Source: Nitrososphaeraceae archaeon (GTDB lineage: Archaea; Thermoproteota; Nitrososphaeria; Nitrososphaerales; Nitrososphaeraceae). Taken from it: a stretch of DNA of 12,173 nt. The position numbers and the translations under genes were made by a program. Each line of letters begins with the position of its first letter. The stretch's first letter is position 1. This document shows, in pieces, positions 12,079-12,173 of this stretch. The notes under the pieces are model-generated. The model worked only from the letters and a program-made list of their open reading frames with translations, did not search any database and was not told the origin of the DNA. The stretch lies in assembly GCA_025922735.1 (NCBI GenBank), contig JAICHI010000020.1, positions 1 through 12,173 on the forward strand, in the 5' to 3' direction.

Positions 12079-12173
12079 GAAGATATTTTGTTTTAGATGT
12101 TGTAAGATTTTTGAAGATACAAATGGCTATTATCGGCCCGAACATAGTTGTTCCATATTATGGAAGGATTTTC
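12068..12173 (+). CDS. N-terminal part of a small Cys/His protein, running off the window
   Basis: The ATG at 12068 (or 12071) lies inside the last codons of the preceding gene, an 8-11 base overlap typical of coupled genes. The visible 35 residues read MMAKKIFCFRCCKIFED, then YYRPEHSCSILWKDF. C8-x2-C11 (plus C12) with H26 and C28 is another likely metal site, different in spacing from the two genes before it. The 3' end is outside the window. Confidence 0.55.
   Translation, partial: MMAKKIFCFRCCKIFEDTNGYYRPEHSCSILWKDF

Noticed and set aside
1..12173. CRISPR array, rRNA or transposase genes
   Set aside because: No regularly spaced direct repeats, rRNA-like blocks or DDE/serine/tyrosine recombinase motifs were found on either strand.

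Overview
The window (about 40% GC) reads as archaeal DNA, most likely from a Nitrososphaerales-type ammonia-oxidising archaeon (Thaumarchaeota/Nitrososphaerota, Nitrosocosmicus/Nitrososphaera-like). The reasons are archaeal TATA elements placed just ahead of starts, TTG/GTG starts, few Shine-Dalgarno sequences, many small CxxC proteins, and a gene set of Kef-type antiporter, MscS channel, dodecin, Rieske and DUF326-like proteins. The lineage is an inference. No tRNA, rRNA, CRISPR array, transposase or phage gene was seen.

Layout. 1-323 is the C-terminus of a Cys/His-cluster protein. 334-801 is decayed: it holds an antisense C-terminal remnant of a second Kef-type antiporter and an unrecognised fragment. 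964-2205 is an intact CPA2/Kef-type antiporter. 2206-2747 carries dispersed repeats, including two inverted copies that bracket a 50-codon reading frame. 2748-3477 holds two minus-strand genes, one a four-helix membrane protein. 3562-3970 holds back-to-back gene remnants, one from a malic enzyme. 4137-4979 is an MscS-family channel whose C-terminal beta domain appears duplicated. 5104-5351 is a frameshifted small membrane protein containing another repeat copy.

The centre, 5523-7142, is the most interesting part. An unrecognised 248-residue protein is followed, 54 bases on and with a good ribosome binding site, by a protein with the complete catalytic and zinc-binding signature of eukaryotic-type peptide:N-glycanase (Png1/NGLY1). 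Then come a small basic protein (7467-7730), a dodecin gene with a frameshift near its N-terminus (7846-8057), and a six-hairpin glycoside hydrolase related to glycogen-debranching C-domains (8323-9867).

9868-10828 is again decayed: a Rieske gene cut off inside a repeat copy, a frame broken by two TGA codons behind a TATA box, and a truncated DUF326-like Cys-rich protein. 10829-11386 is a four-helix membrane protein. The window ends in a run of three very small putative zinc proteins (11733-12173), the last two overlapping.

The working genes suggest ion and osmotic homeostasis (antiporter, MscS) and glycan or glycoprotein handling (PNGase-like protein, glycosidase). They sit in a stretch rich in gene fragments and in a repeat with a CCCGWCGGG core, which lies at or near several of the breaks.
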